Assembly (NCBI GenBank): GCA_963725615.1
Contig: CAVRZO010000001.1
Coordinates: forward strand, 248,001-312,000
Direction: 5' to 3'
DNA length: 64,000 nucleotides
Source of the DNA: JAIQFF01 sp963725615
GTDB taxonomy: Bacteria; Acidobacteriota; Terriglobia; Terriglobales; Acidobacteriaceae
Part shown: piece by piece, positions 17,049-26,426 of the stretch
How positions within the stretch are numbered: position 1 is the first letter of the stretch
How the letters are laid out: each line of letters begins with the position of its first letter
Position numbers and translations under genes: made by a program
The notes under the pieces: model-generated
What the model was told of the DNA's origin: nothing
Seen by the model: the letters and a program-made list of their open reading frames with translations, nothing else
Database searches by the model: none

Positions 17049-17339
17049 CCACTTGTTCAGCTACAGCGGACGCAGTTATGGCATGTCCCACCAAGCGCCC
17101 TGACGTTCGGCGAACCGCGCAATACGTTTCTCTCAATGAAGCCAATCGTTTGCTTGTCGGCAGCGTCGGTGCGTTCTGATTCGGACGCGATATCTAGGCA
17201 GCGCATTACTACGAGCAGTTCTCGGTGTGTTAATGGCAAGGCGACAACGTCTTTTTCAGCCCGCTCGGTTTGATTGTCTCGCATCATCGGCAATGATATA
17301 TCGAGTGTCGATGCTCCTAGCTGCTAATTGTCGTAACCA

Positions 17340-17885
17340 GATGGGATGAGTTGTGCATGGCGAAGAGCGGCACAACGATCAATGAAAACGGAGTTGGGTG
17401 ACAGTATGCTGTGCCGAGGCGTGTGATCCAGAGGTCTTCGACCTTACTGGTGCTTGAGAGCCCGAGGATGAGTTTGACCCGGGACGCGCTTTGGCACAAC
17501 GGACTGTAGCCTCCTCGTGAGGGGAGAGCACGCGAGGGAGATTCACCCTATCGGCGCGTCCTGGATCACACGTCCAGGAGGTAGTCATGGACGTGCTGCA
17601 TCCACGATGTTGCGGTTTGGATCTTACTTGTCCTCGCAGTTCAGACGCTTAGCGGCAAGACGCGGCAAGAAAAGAGCCATCATCGCGGTGGCGCACACCC
17701 TCATAGTCATCGCCTATCCCTTGCAGAAAAACCAAAGCAACTATGACGATCTGGGCGGAAACTACTTCGACCGCATTCACTCCGACGGTCTAAAGCGGTA
17801 CTTGGTGAAGCGGCTCGAACAACTCGGCCACAAGGTAACTCTAGAGCCGATGGAAGCTGCTTAACCCACCACCTCCACAGCTGTT
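17340..17885 (+). mobile_element. Relict IS110-family element, boundaries approximate
   Basis: A non-coding stretch (about 17340-17586) leads to an IS110-like start (MDVLHPRCCGLD), followed after an internal deletion by the transposase C-terminus. The non-coding part contains a perfect stem TCCTGGA...TCCAGGA (17559-17579) just before the start codon. In IS110-group elements this leading end encodes the bridge RNA, so a decayed bridge RNA could lie here (inference). The right side abuts the AAA ATPase gene and seems to have replaced its 3' end. Confidence 0.6.
17587..17864 (+). pseudogene. IS110 transposase remnant with internal deletion
   Basis: ATG 17587 begins MDVLHPRCCGLD, the usual opening of IS110 transposases before the DEDD motif. 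The frame stops at a TAG about 20 codons on. In another frame, from about 17628, the sequence reads FRRLAARRGKKRAIIAVAHT, then NYFDRIHSDGLKRYLVKRLE and LGHKVTL, the C-terminal end of the transposase (Tnp_20 region). Roughly 1 kb of the middle is missing, including both catalytic parts. It cannot encode an active enzyme. Confidence 0.75.
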
Positions 17886-19003
17886 TTCGAGGAGCAGTTC
17901 GCGGCAAGGCGACCTCGGCCACACTCAAGCCTGCCGACAGAAGTTTGCGAATCTCAGCGCTTTTTGAGGCGACCGTGGCAATCGTGCCCTCGTTATTCGG
18001 CTCCAACATAACAAGCTCTTCTCCGCCGATTCCTCTGTCTTGAAGCATTTCCCAACTGTGGGTGCTAACGAAAATCTGACGTTTGCGCTTGCGCTGCATC
18101 CTGTAGAAAAGCGCCGGTAATTGTTTGACAATCGCCGTGTGCAGGGATAGTTCCGGCTCCTCAAGCAAAAGCGGTGCATCTCCGTCCAATAGTGTCCAGA
18201 AAAGACCGATCAGGCGCAGAGTGCCGTCAGAAAACTGGTCTTCTCGTTGTAGACCAGCGCCGGGCCGCCAGTGTGTGTAAGTGGCCTCTAAGTGCGGTAT
18301 CCCGGTTTCATCCTTAACATAAGAAAGGTTGATCAGCTGAGGCACGGCCAGGCGAAGGGCCTCTTCGATTTTTCTCAGCCTAGAGCGCCTTGTACTTTCT
18401 GGCGTGCGGGCGACCAACTCCAGGAAGTTCTTCCCAAACGGATCCTCCGCTAACCCTGGTCCCTTGAAAGCTTCAGGATGCTTCAGAAGCTGAGGTACAA
18501 GATGCAGATATCGAATTGAATCTAGAAACCTGGAAATTTCACGAAAGTCGGAGTTCGCATTGATCTGCTCCAGTGATGTCTGCGTCAATCGAATCTCATC
18601 CCTACTGTCATCAGGGACTGGCCTATCAAGTATTTGATTCTGTCCTCGCCACACCCGCTCGTAACTCAAAATCGGCTGCCTGTGCCCACGCACCTGTTGA
18701 GTGAACCCAAGGGCGTAACGCCATGTGGGGCTGTCTGCCCCATTCTTCAATTCCACGTCGATCTCCACAGCCGGTTCCTTGCGGGCCGCCAGACAGCGAA
18801 TCTTAGACACACCGCCACGTTGAAAAATCGCCTGCTGTAAGCCAGCCTCCGGGTTTGGCGATATCTCTAAGAAAGCGGACAGCGTCGAGAAGATTTGACT
18901 TACCGGATGCATTGGGGCCGACGATGAAGACACGATCCGTCAAATCGATATCGATGGATCGGAAGTTTCGCCAATTCTTCAGGTTTAGTCGAGAGATGAT
19001 CAT
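17707..19003 (-). pseudogene. AAA/OLD-like ATPase, frameshifted and 3'-truncated
   Basis: ATG 19003 gives MIISRLNLKNWRNFRSIDID and Walker A GPNASGKSNLLDA, then IAKPGG. A single extra base near 18847 moves the rest to another frame, which resumes as GLQQAIFQRGGVSKIRCLAA. That frame carries the signature region QFSDGTLRLIGLFWTLL, Walker B LLLEEPELSLH and the H-loop STHSWEML. After SVAEVALPRTAPR the reading runs into DNA antisense to the IS110 remnant, so the native C-terminus is lost. Such SMC/OLD-type ATPases are often part of defence or repair modules; any partner gene downstream is gone. Confidence 0.78.
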
Positions 19004-19128
19004 CGCCGTTAGATTCTACTGGAAATCGGCACAAATCGATGCGCTCGCGAGAGCAGATTTGATCGCGAGAACTTTATTACGAACTCTGCACAAGTGGCAT
19101 CGTGCTTTCAGGTGTCATCACTCAGGGT

Positions 19129-20196
19129 TTATACTGCCTGCGGAAATCTCCTCTTGTATTCGTCGTAGTGCGCGACCAACACTCTCGCGACCCCGATTGC
19201 TAACTCCGCTGTTGAACCCTTCCAGCCTGTCTCACGAATCGTCCACCGGAATTCGCCTCGCTCGACCTCCGGCTCGAGATTCCACCTTCTGGAGGGCACA
19301 GGCGATTTGTCTTCTGTGTACATCTTGCCGGAACCAGGCGGTCTGCGGTCGATGTAAACGCCAAATTTGGGAGGTGTTGTCAAGCTGGGACCTAAAAACG
19401 TGGCTGAGGAGTAGTTCAGCACGAGCAGTTCAGCGCTCGGGTCGGCAAACCACTGAAACTCGTGACCGTCAACCTGTTTTCCATTCCGCACAATGTCGCG
19501 GACAACTTCCTTCAAGCGTAACCATTCTGCGACCGTGCCGCTAGCGAGGTTCTCGGCATCGCCTTTTTTCTGGTTTCGCTCATCCATGAAGTCGTCAAAG
19601 TCTGGCACCTGGCTTCGATCATTCGCATCTTTCTTCTTAATAAGCGTCTGATGGGGTCCGACTTCATCGAAGCGAAACTTCGTGAGCACGCCTTGCGCAT
19701 CATGCTCGATGACGATCTCCCATCCTTCGACATCAGTCTTCTGGGTGAGTTTCGCGTCCGCGCACCAGCTGATTCGGTACCCGTTAGTCTCCAGCCTCTT
19801 CTGGATTCCACTGCGCGTGGGATAGTCAGACGCGACCCACTTCTCTACCACTTCGACTCTCGGGGGCTCGACCGTTTCACCGGGACGCGCGTTCGGTGTT
19901 ATCGAGAGGCCTTTTGGCTTCAGGTAAATCTGCACCTTGAGCACGAGAAAACCGCACTTAACGCCAGCCTGCGACCGATCAGGATTGGATCTCCAGTCGT
20001 AAATGTGATCTTTGCCCAAGGTTGTCGTGTGACCTGTACGCACGTTCTTGATACGCACGCCGTCGGCGGTGACCTCTTCGATCAGCCAATCATCGTCAAT
20101 CGCAGGCAGTCTACGACCGTGCTCATCGAGGCGGTGGGATGTCGGCATGAGTTGAACGCGCGCGTGGACGTTCTTCTTCATTTGATCCCAGTTCAT
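19129..20196 (-). CDS. Unknown 355-aa protein
   Basis: I do not recognise this family. The protein is soluble-looking, charged, without signal peptide or membrane segments. The N-terminal part (LPAIDDDWLIEEVTADGVRI, TGHTTTLGKDHIYDW) looks like a small beta-rich domain. A lysine/aspartate-rich linker lies around residues 190-215 (IKKKDANDRSQ, ERNQKKGDAE). The C-terminal part is aromatic (FGVYIDRRPPG, REFRWTI-like GEFRWTIRETGW). It lies between the broken ATPase and the diguanylate cyclase on the same strand, in the accessory patch, so it may have been acquired with the ATPase (inference). Confidence 0.65.
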   Translation of the reverse strand: MNWDQMKKNVHARVQLMPTSHRLDEHGRRLPAIDDDWLIEEVTADGVRIKNVRTGHTTTLGKDHIYDWRSNPDRSQAGVKCGFLVLKVQIYLKPKGLSITPNARPGETVEPPRVEVVEKWVASDYPTRSGIQKRLETNGYRISWCADAKLTQKTDVEGWEIVIEHDAQGVLTKFRFDEVGPHQTLIKKKDANDRSQVPDFDDFMDERNQKKGDAENLASGTVAEWLRLKEVVRDIVRNGKQVDGHEFQWFADPSAELLVLNYSSATFLGPSLTTPPKFGVYIDRRPPGSGKMYTEDKSPVPSRRWNLEPEVERGEFRWTIRETGWKGSTAELAIGVARVLVAHYDEYKRRFPQAV

Positions 20197-20286
20197 AGCT
20201 TCAATTGTGACACAAGAAAGAGCTGCTCGATGTAGGAAGGTCGGGTGGGTGGCTTGCAGGTTCAGCGGCTTTGGACCTCGCGCGGC

Positions 20287-21954
20287 CTATTCTTGCCGCG
20301 TGTCTGTTGTATCGACGATGGCCAGAACATCGGCAGTCATGTGGTTTGAGTACGCCATCTCACTCAATGTCGGCGCAAGTTGATCCCCCGCAGGTAACAA
20401 ACCAACAGCCCGGTTCTTCCCGGCCCTCTTGGCTTCCCCTAGGGCTCGATCGGCAAAATTGAGGACTTTTTCGTAATTGACAATTTCGGGATGTTCGGAA
20501 AACCAGGGGAATGCAGCCCACCCAATCGAGCACGTTCTACAAGTCGTTTCATTCGGATTCGCAAGCGTGAAAGGTGTATCGCTGACCGCCGCCAGCACTC
20601 GCGCACTGAGAGCTTCAGCCTCAGTGCGATCCGTATAGCGCGACAGGATCAAGAATTCTTCACCGCCCCACCGCACCAAAACATCGGAGTGCCGGATGGC
20701 CGAACTGATTCTACGTGCCATTTCCACCAGCACTCTGTCACCAACATCGTGCCCATAGCGGTCATTTACTTCTTTGAAATTGTCCGCATCAATCAGGTAA
20801 AAGACCAAGTCTCGGGTTCGTTGATCACGATTGTCCACGTAAGAACGCAATACCTGATTGATGTCTCCTTCGATAGTTGCCAAGAAGTATCGGCGGTTGC
20901 GGAGGCCGGTCAAAGGATCGGTCAGAGAAGCTTCCTCCAGCACGTTATTGGTACGCTTCAATTCCTCATTCAATCGGTAATGCTTGAAAAAGATGAGGAA
21001 CACCATCGCAAACATTGCGCCGAGCGTTACTAGTATACGAAAACGTGCAACTGGAGCAGGAATTTCGTGGCCCAAAAGAGCAAAGGCAGCCATTACCGGC
21101 AATGACAACACCGCCATCATCGCGAGCGTTGCAATCCAGGAAGCGTATGTTTCGTCTGCGGAAGCTTCTGTCGTCGTGGACGACAATCCTTGTCCGGCCA
21201 GGGCGACTACGGTGAACGCCGCAAACGATGCTGAATAGGGGAGGTCATACCAGCTACCTGTGAAATACACTCCATTGTCGAGTGCGCGATTCAGGAGGTA
21301 GAACGCCACACTATTGAATAACACCGCCCCAAAGAAATAACCGTAAAACTTCCTCCACCGTCCTGAGGCTCGATGCCAGAACACTCCCAAAACAAAGGCA
21401 AGCACGAGGGCCTCTGCAGCATCAAGGAGATTGTAGTTTCTATCGTAGTGGGCCAGATCGGGAGAGACGTATTGCCAGCAAATCACATAGAACACATAGA
21501 GGTACAGCCACCACAACAAAAGCAGCGAAAAATCCAGGGCACCCAATCGAGCACTGCGCTCCGAGGGTTGAAGCTGCGGCCGAAGCAACAGGCCAGCTAG
21601 AATTGGAACGCCCGCCATGAATAAGAGCGCATCGGCGGAAAACATCTCCGGCATTTTTTTCTGCAGCACAAGATCGAAAACAATCCACAGCATTTGGTCA
21701 GTCAGCCAGAGTCCCCACCCTGTGGCCTGAAGTATCCAAAACACGCGCATCCGCCCTTTGCTCGATATACCGTTCAAACCGGTGACCACCAGTGCAGAAA
21801 GCATTAGGAGAGCACAGACAATGTCGCTAAAAGCTGCACGAGCAAGACCGCGCGGGAGTAGGGCGAACGCCACCGACTGCACCGCCGTGAGGAAGACAAG
21901 CGTGAGAACCCAGATTTTTGAAAGCTGAGGCAATTTCGATGGCACCCCGCACAA
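20287..21954 (-). CDS. Membrane diguanylate cyclase (GGDEF)
   Basis: 555 aa. The first about 330 residues hold eight or more hydrophobic segments with no known sensor motif. The GGDEF domain covers about 350-520: SLTDPLTGLRNRRYF, DNFKEVNDRYGHDVGD, and active-site GGEEF in VLVRWGGEEFLIL. An RxxD motif (RHSD) lies five residues before GGEEF, the inhibitory site, so feedback control by c-di-GMP is expected. The enzyme makes c-di-GMP from GTP. No EAL domain is present. Confidence 0.92.
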   Translation of the reverse strand: MCGVPSKLPQLSKIWVLTLVFLTAVQSVAFALLPRGLARAAFSDIVCALLMLSALVVTGLNGISSKGRMRVFWILQATGWGLWLTDQMLWIVFDLVLQKKMPEMFSADALLFMAGVPILAGLLLRPQLQPSERSARLGALDFSLLLLWWLYLYVFYVICWQYVSPDLAHYDRNYNLLDAAEALVLAFVLGVFWHRASGRWRKFYGYFFGAVLFNSVAFYLLNRALDNGVYFTGSWYDLPYSASFAAFTVVALAGQGLSSTTTEASADETYASWIATLAMMAVLSLPVMAAFALLGHEIPAPVARFRILVTLGAMFAMVFLIFFKHYRLNEELKRTNNVLEEASLTDPLTGLRNRRYFLATIEGDINQVLRSYVDNRDQRTRDLVFYLIDADNFKEVNDRYGHDVGDRVLVEMARRISSAIRHSDVLVRWGGEEFLILSRYTDRTEAEALSARVLAAVSDTPFTLANPNETTCRTCSIGWAAFPWFSEHPEIVNYEKVLNFADRALGEAKRAGKNRAVGLLPAGDQLAPTLSEMAYSNHMTADVLAIVDTTDTRQE

Positions 21955-22063
21955 TTCTGAACCTGCGCGATCGACTCCGGTAGGTTACAGAAGTTACATG
22001 CTGGCTCTCTGCCTCTTCCGAATGACTGACGACAATCCGGAAGTTCAACTGACGAAATCAGGC

Positions 22064-22203
22064 GTGGCTGTTGGAAAAACCCCCTCTTTTGAAAAACTGT
22101 CCCGGAAAAGAAAATGTCCACCAAAATCGAGAACGTCGTTTAGGGCATCCTAGCGCGATGAAATTTCTGCGAACTTCTAGAGTGTGAGTTTTTCAACAGC
22201 CAC
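22064..22203. mobile_element. 140-bp MITE-like element with terminal inverted repeats
   Basis: The left end GTGGCTGTTGGAAAAAC (22064-22080) and right end GTTTTTCAACAGCCAC (22188-22203) are inverted copies differing by one base. The interior codes for nothing. GGCTGTTGAAAAA-type ends are known from several DDE insertion sequences, so this looks like a non-autonomous derivative. No clear target duplication is visible. Confidence 0.65.
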
Positions 22204-22372
22204 AAGCGATTACACTCATTGCTGCACGCCGCACGTCGATCGCGCGATTACTCATCAGTTAATAGTGTTTACTCGAACGTCACGGGTGGCCCCGTTTTTC
22301 CCGCGCGCTCCACTACCCCTTCGATCGTTTGACCCTTGTTTTCTCCGGCCTGTAGTATCGAAGTTCAGCCTT

Positions 22373-22464
22373 TAGCAATTGGCGGTTAACTTGGCGACTG
22401 CGTCCCAGGTCTGCGTGGGCGCGGGCCTCGCCCTAAGTGCCAATTGCTAATTGCCAAGTGCTCT
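22373..22464. repeat. AGCAATTGGC inverted repeat upstream of valS
   Basis: AGCAATTGGC at about 22375 is matched by GCCAATTGCT at about 22439, followed by a partial copy AATTGCC and AAGTGCT. The repeat fills the 5' region of valS. The gap 21955-22471 contains only this repeat and the MITE. Confidence 0.6.
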
Positions 22465-22471
22465 AAACTCC

Positions 22472-25240
22472 ATGCCTCACGAATTATCCAAAGCGTATGA
22501 GCCGGGCGCGATTGAAGCGCGCTGGGCCGAGTACTGGGTCAAAGAGAAATTGTTTTCGGCGCCTACGCCGGGGCCGGGGGAGACACGTCCGGTGTTTACC
22601 TTGCTGCTTCCGCCTCCAAACGTGACCGGGCGTCTGCATATGGGCCACATGCTGAACCAGACGCAGATGGACATCATCGTGCGCTGGCACCGCATGCGGG
22701 GATTTTTGACACTGTGGCTTCCTGGCACCGACCACGCCGGTATTGCGACCCAGATGATGGTGGAGCGCCAGCTGGCGAGTGAAGGCAAGAAGCGGCGGGA
22801 CCTGGGACGCGAAGCCTTTATCGAGCGCGTCTGGGAGTGGAAGCGGCATTACGGCGGCGCGATCCTTGACCAGATGAAGCGGCTGGGGGCGTCGGTTGAT
22901 TGGGACCGCGAATACTTCACCATGGATGAAGGCCTTTCGCGCGCGGTGATCGAGGTTTTCGTCCGCCTGTATGAAGAAGGATTGATTTATCGCGGCAAGT
23001 ACATCGTCAACTGGTGTCCGCGGTGCGAGACGGCGATTTCTGATCTTGAGGTCAAGCGCGAGGAAATCCAGGGCAAGCTGTACGAGATCCGGTATCCGGT
23101 GATTGGGACGAACGAGTTCATCACCGTGGCGACTACCCGGCCCGAGACCATGCTGGGCGATACCGCGATTGCGGTGAACGAGAAAGACGAGCGCTACAGG
23201 CATCTGCATGGCAAGAAGGTTCTGCTGCCGTTGATGAATCGCGAGATTCCAATCATCACCGACGAGCTGGCGAATCCAGAGTTTGGGACTGGCGCCGTGA
23301 AGGTCACGCCGGCGCACGATCCCAATGATTTTCAGGTCGGCCTGCGCCACAACCTGCCGCAGATTGACATCATGGATGAGCACGCTCACATGAACGAGAA
23401 CGCCGGCCCTTATGCGGGATTGAGCCGCCATGCCGCGCGGGAACGTGTGCTCGAAGATTTGCATGCTCAGAACTTCCTCGTGGGCGAGAAGGATTACACG
23501 ATTGCGATCGGCAAGTGCGATCGTTGCGGGACCGTCGTCGAGCCGCGGCTTTCGACCCAGTGGTTCATCAAGATCAAGCCGCTGGCCGAACATGCGATCG
23601 AAGTGGTGGAGAACGGCGAGATCACGATTGTCCCGGAAAACTACAAGCAGATTTATCTGAACTGGATGCACAACATTCACGACTGGTGCATTTCGCGGCA
23701 GTTGTGGTGGGGGCACCGCATTCCGGCGTGGCACTGCAAATGTGGAGAAATTATTGTCGCCCGCGAGACGCCCACGAAGTGTTCGAAGTGTGGTAAATCG
23801 GAGCTAAAGCAGGACACCGATGTGCTCGACACCTGGTTTTCTTCCGGGCTGCTGCCGTTCACCAGTTTGGGCTGGCCGGAACAAACGCGCGATCAGGAAG
23901 TTTTCTATCCCACCACGCTTTTGATCACGGCGTACGAAATCCTGTTCTTCTGGGTGGCCCGGATGATCATGTTCGGCTGCCACTTCATGCCGGGTCACAA
24001 GCAGGACCCGGTGTTGAAACAGGCCAGCGGCTGGGCGAACAAGAACGATGACAGCGTGCCCTTTCGCCAGGTCTACATTCACGCGCTGGTGCGCGATGCC
24101 GACCGGCAGAAGATGTCGAAGACGAAGGGGAACGTAGTCGACCCTCTGGACGTCATTCAACGCTTTGGTACAGACGCTACGCGTTTCACGCTTGCGGCGA
24201 TGGCGGCACCGGGCACGGACATTGCATTCAGCGAGAGCCGCACGGATGGATACCGTGCTTTTGCCAACAAGATCTGGAATGCTGCCCGGTTCATGTTCAT
24301 GAATGTGGATCGAGCGGAACAGGCTGGAGTTTGGAAGCAGCAGGAATTCTTGAAAGGATTAGGTCCGGATCTTGCCGGGTTCAAGGCGTCGACTCTTGAG
24401 GATCATTGGATTCTCTCGCGCTTTCATCGGGTGACCAAAGACGTCAACGACGCGTGGCAGACTTACCGTTTCCACGAGGCCGCAAACCGGATTTACGATT
24501 TCTTCTGGGGCGATTTCTGCGACTGGTACATCGAACTGGTGAAGCCGCGCCTTGCCCCGGAGAACGGCGTGGAAAAGGCATCCGCGGGCGTTGCCTGCGG
24601 TAACCTGGTCAGTCTCTTTGAGGCATCTCTGCGACTGTTGCATCCGGTCATGCCATTTATCACTGAGGAAATCTGGCACGCAATTTACGATGGCAAACCG
24701 CCCCTGAAGTCCATTGCGCTGGCTGCTTATCCGCAAGCCGATGAGAAGCAATTCGACCTGGCGGCTGAGACCAGCATGGCCATCTTGCAGGACCTGATCG
24801 TCAGCGTGCGTAATCTGCGGGCCGAACTGAAGGTGGAACAGAAGCAGAAAGTTCCAATCCAGGTTTACACGCAGGATGCGGAGATCAAAGCGCTGCTGGA
24901 TCAGAATCGCAGTGCCATCGAGCGGCTGGCCAATGTTGAGAGTCTGACTTTCGTGCAGAACTCACTGGGGAACCTGCCGGGCGCACGATCCACGGCGCGA
25001 TTCGACGTCCACGTAGTTTACGAAAAGAAGATTGATATTGGTGCAGAACGTGAGCGCCTGAAAAAAGAGCTGGAGCAGATTGAGAAAGAGATCGCCAACG
25101 GGCAGCGACAACTGTCAAACGAGCAGTTTCTGGCGAAGGCTCCGGCCAAAGTTGTGGAGGGCATGAAGAAACGGGCACAGGAATTGGCTGTGATGCAGGA
25201 GAAGACAAAGAGTAAGTTGGAAGAGTTGCAGACCACGTAG
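22472..25240 (+). CDS. valS: Valyl-tRNA synthetase
   Basis: 922 aa from ATG 22472 (MPHELSKAYEPG); the open frame begins 21 nt earlier at a TTG that is unlikely to be used. Class I motifs are PPPNVTGRLHMGHML (HIGH) and KMSKTKGNVVDP (KMSKS). Editing-domain blocks include TTRPETMLGDTAIAV and GTGAVKVTPAHDPNDF. CxxC pairs in CDRCG and CSKCG may bind zinc. The C-terminal coiled coil (ERERLKKELEQIEKEIANGQ) is the tRNA-binding arm. The last residues (TT) and the TAG stop fall in a REP head. Confidence 0.97.
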   Translation: MPHELSKAYEPGAIEARWAEYWVKEKLFSAPTPGPGETRPVFTLLLPPPNVTGRLHMGHMLNQTQMDIIVRWHRMRGFLTLWLPGTDHAGIATQMMVERQLASEGKKRRDLGREAFIERVWEWKRHYGGAILDQMKRLGASVDWDREYFTMDEGLSRAVIEVFVRLYEEGLIYRGKYIVNWCPRCETAISDLEVKREEIQGKLYEIRYPVIGTNEFITVATTRPETMLGDTAIAVNEKDERYRHLHGKKVLLPLMNREIPIITDELANPEFGTGAVKVTPAHDPNDFQVGLRHNLPQIDIMDEHAHMNENAGPYAGLSRHAARERVLEDLHAQNFLVGEKDYTIAIGKCDRCGTVVEPRLSTQWFIKIKPLAEHAIEVVENGEITIVPENYKQIYLNWMHNIHDWCISRQLWWGHRIPAWHCKCGEIIVARETPTKCSKCGKSELKQDTDVLDTWFSSGLLPFTSLGWPEQTRDQEVFYPTTLLITAYEILFFWVARMIMFGCHFMPGHKQDPVLKQASGWANKNDDSVPFRQVYIHALVRDADRQKMSKTKGNVVDPLDVIQRFGTDATRFTLAAMAAPGTDIAFSESRTDGYRAFANKIWNAARFMFMNVDRAEQAGVWKQQEFLKGLGPDLAGFKASTLEDHWILSRFHRVTKDVNDAWQTYRFHEAANRIYDFFWGDFCDWYIELVKPRLAPENGVEKASAGVACGNLVSLFEASLRLLHPVMPFITEEIWHAIYDGKPPLKSIALAAYPQADEKQFDLAAETSMAILQDLIVSVRNLRAELKVEQKQKVPIQVYTQDAEIKALLDQNRSAIERLANVESLTFVQNSLGNLPGARSTARFDVHVVYEKKIDIGAERERLKKELEQIEKEIANGQRQLSNEQFLAKAPAKVVEGMKKRAQELAVMQEKTKSKLEELQTT

Positions 25241-25318
25241 GCCCGGACGCCCCCGTCCGGGCGGTCGAGCGCAGCTCGACATGAAAACCAGGCGAGCGTT
25301 GCTCGGACGGGCTGGCTA
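25232..25318. repeat. REP repeat, one side intact
   Basis: ACCACGTAGG + CCCGGACGccccCGTCCGGG, then the inner hairpin GTCGAGCgcaGCTCGAC. The right half is decayed (GAGCGTTGCTCGGACGGG). The head supplies the valS stop codon. Confidence 0.8.
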
Positions 25319-25389
25319 GGTACCAGTTTTTGGGTAAACAGGAAACGCTGGGACGGCGTGACGCCCGTCCTCCATGATCGGCGATTCTT

Positions 25390-26268
25390 ATGGAATGGAA
25401 TGGGCGGCGGATTACCGCGATTGTCGAGAACGCGCTGCTGGAGGATCGCGCCACCAGCGATGCCACCACATATGCGTGCATCGATCCCAATCAGCGCGCT
25501 GCCGGCACCATCATTGCCAAACAGGATTGCATTCTCGCCGGCGTCGGTTGCGTGTCGCGCATTCTGGATGTTTACGCAATTCTTGACGGAGCGGTGACTT
25601 CGCATTACGAGGTTACCAGCCATCCCGAAATTTTCGATGGTGTGCGTTTGCACGATCGCCAGACCATTGCAGTGGTGCGGCACAATGCGCGGGTGGTTCT
25701 GTCCTGCGAGCGGGTGATTCTGAACTTTCTGCAGCGGCTCAGCGGCATTGCCACACTGACCCGCCAATTTGTGGACGCAGTTTCCGGGACCCGGGCGCGC
25801 ATCCTCGACACACGAAAAACCGCGCCCGGCCTCCGTATGCTCGACAAGTACGCGGTGCGCTGCGGCGGTGGCCAGAACCATCGTCTCGATCTCTCGGATG
25901 GAGTGCTGATCAAGAACAATCACATCGCGCTGGCCGGAGGCATCGCACCGGCGCTCGAACGAGCCCATCGCAACCGGCGTGGCTCGCAGCCGATAGAAGT
26001 CGAAGTCCGGACGCTGGCGGAATTAGAGGAAGCTCTGGCGCATGGCGCGGAGGCCGTGCTGTTGGACAATATGCCGGTCGAACAGGTGAGGGAGGCAGTG
26101 GCGCGCTGTGCGAAAGTGGAACGGCGCATTCCGGTAGAGTGCTCTGGCGGGGTTACGCTGGAAAACGTGCGGGCCTATGCCGAGACCGGAGTGGATTTTA
26201 TTTCGGTGGGCGCGTTGACGCATTCGGCGGTAGCGGTAGATATGAGTTTGCGCGTGACGCCAGTGTAA
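25390..26268 (+). CDS. nadC: Nicotinate-nucleotide pyrophosphorylase (carboxylating)
   Basis: 292 aa. It converts quinolinate and PRPP to nicotinate mononucleotide, CO2 and PPi in NAD synthesis. Motifs are LLEDRATSDATTYACI at the N-terminus, NFLQRLSGIATLTRQFVDAV, the catalytic RILDTRKTAPGLRMLDKYAV, GGGQNHRLDLSDGVLIKNNH, VEVRTLAELEEAL, LDNMPVEQVREAV, and VECSGGVTLENVRAYAETGV. Full family length. ATG 25390 also begins the conserved region. birA follows on the same strand. Confidence 0.96.
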   Translation: MEWNGRRITAIVENALLEDRATSDATTYACIDPNQRAAGTIIAKQDCILAGVGCVSRILDVYAILDGAVTSHYEVTSHPEIFDGVRLHDRQTIAVVRHNARVVLSCERVILNFLQRLSGIATLTRQFVDAVSGTRARILDTRKTAPGLRMLDKYAVRCGGGQNHRLDLSDGVLIKNNHIALAGGIAPALERAHRNRRGSQPIEVEVRTLAELEEALAHGAEAVLLDNMPVEQVREAVARCAKVERRIPVECSGGVTLENVRAYAETGVDFISVGALTHSAVAVDMSLRVTPV

Positions 26269-26426
26269 GGCGGCTTCTGGCTCCTAGCTCCTGGCCAAAT
26301 CACAAGATCGCTGGAGGACGGGCGTCCCCCGCCCGTCGTGCACAGGCCATTACCTGACGGGCGAGGACGATCCTGCTTCATTTGGATTTGTTCTTTCTTT
26401 CTCTCTCCCGCATAATTCCCTGCATT

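Noticed and set aside
19003..19128. Programmed frameshift in the AAA ATPase
   Set aside because: No slippery heptamer or following structure is seen at the junction near 18847, and the 3' end is also lost, so decay or error is simpler.
21955..22471. T-box or other riboswitch leader for valS
   Set aside because: No T-box motif (TGGNACCGCG-like) or specifier hairpin was found; the spacer is explained by a MITE and an inverted repeat.
22484..23734. 416-aa minus-strand frame
   Set aside because: Antisense to valS, which has complete class I synthetase motifs.
25018..25968. 316-aa minus-strand frame
   Set aside because: Antisense to the end of valS and most of nadC; no supporting motif.
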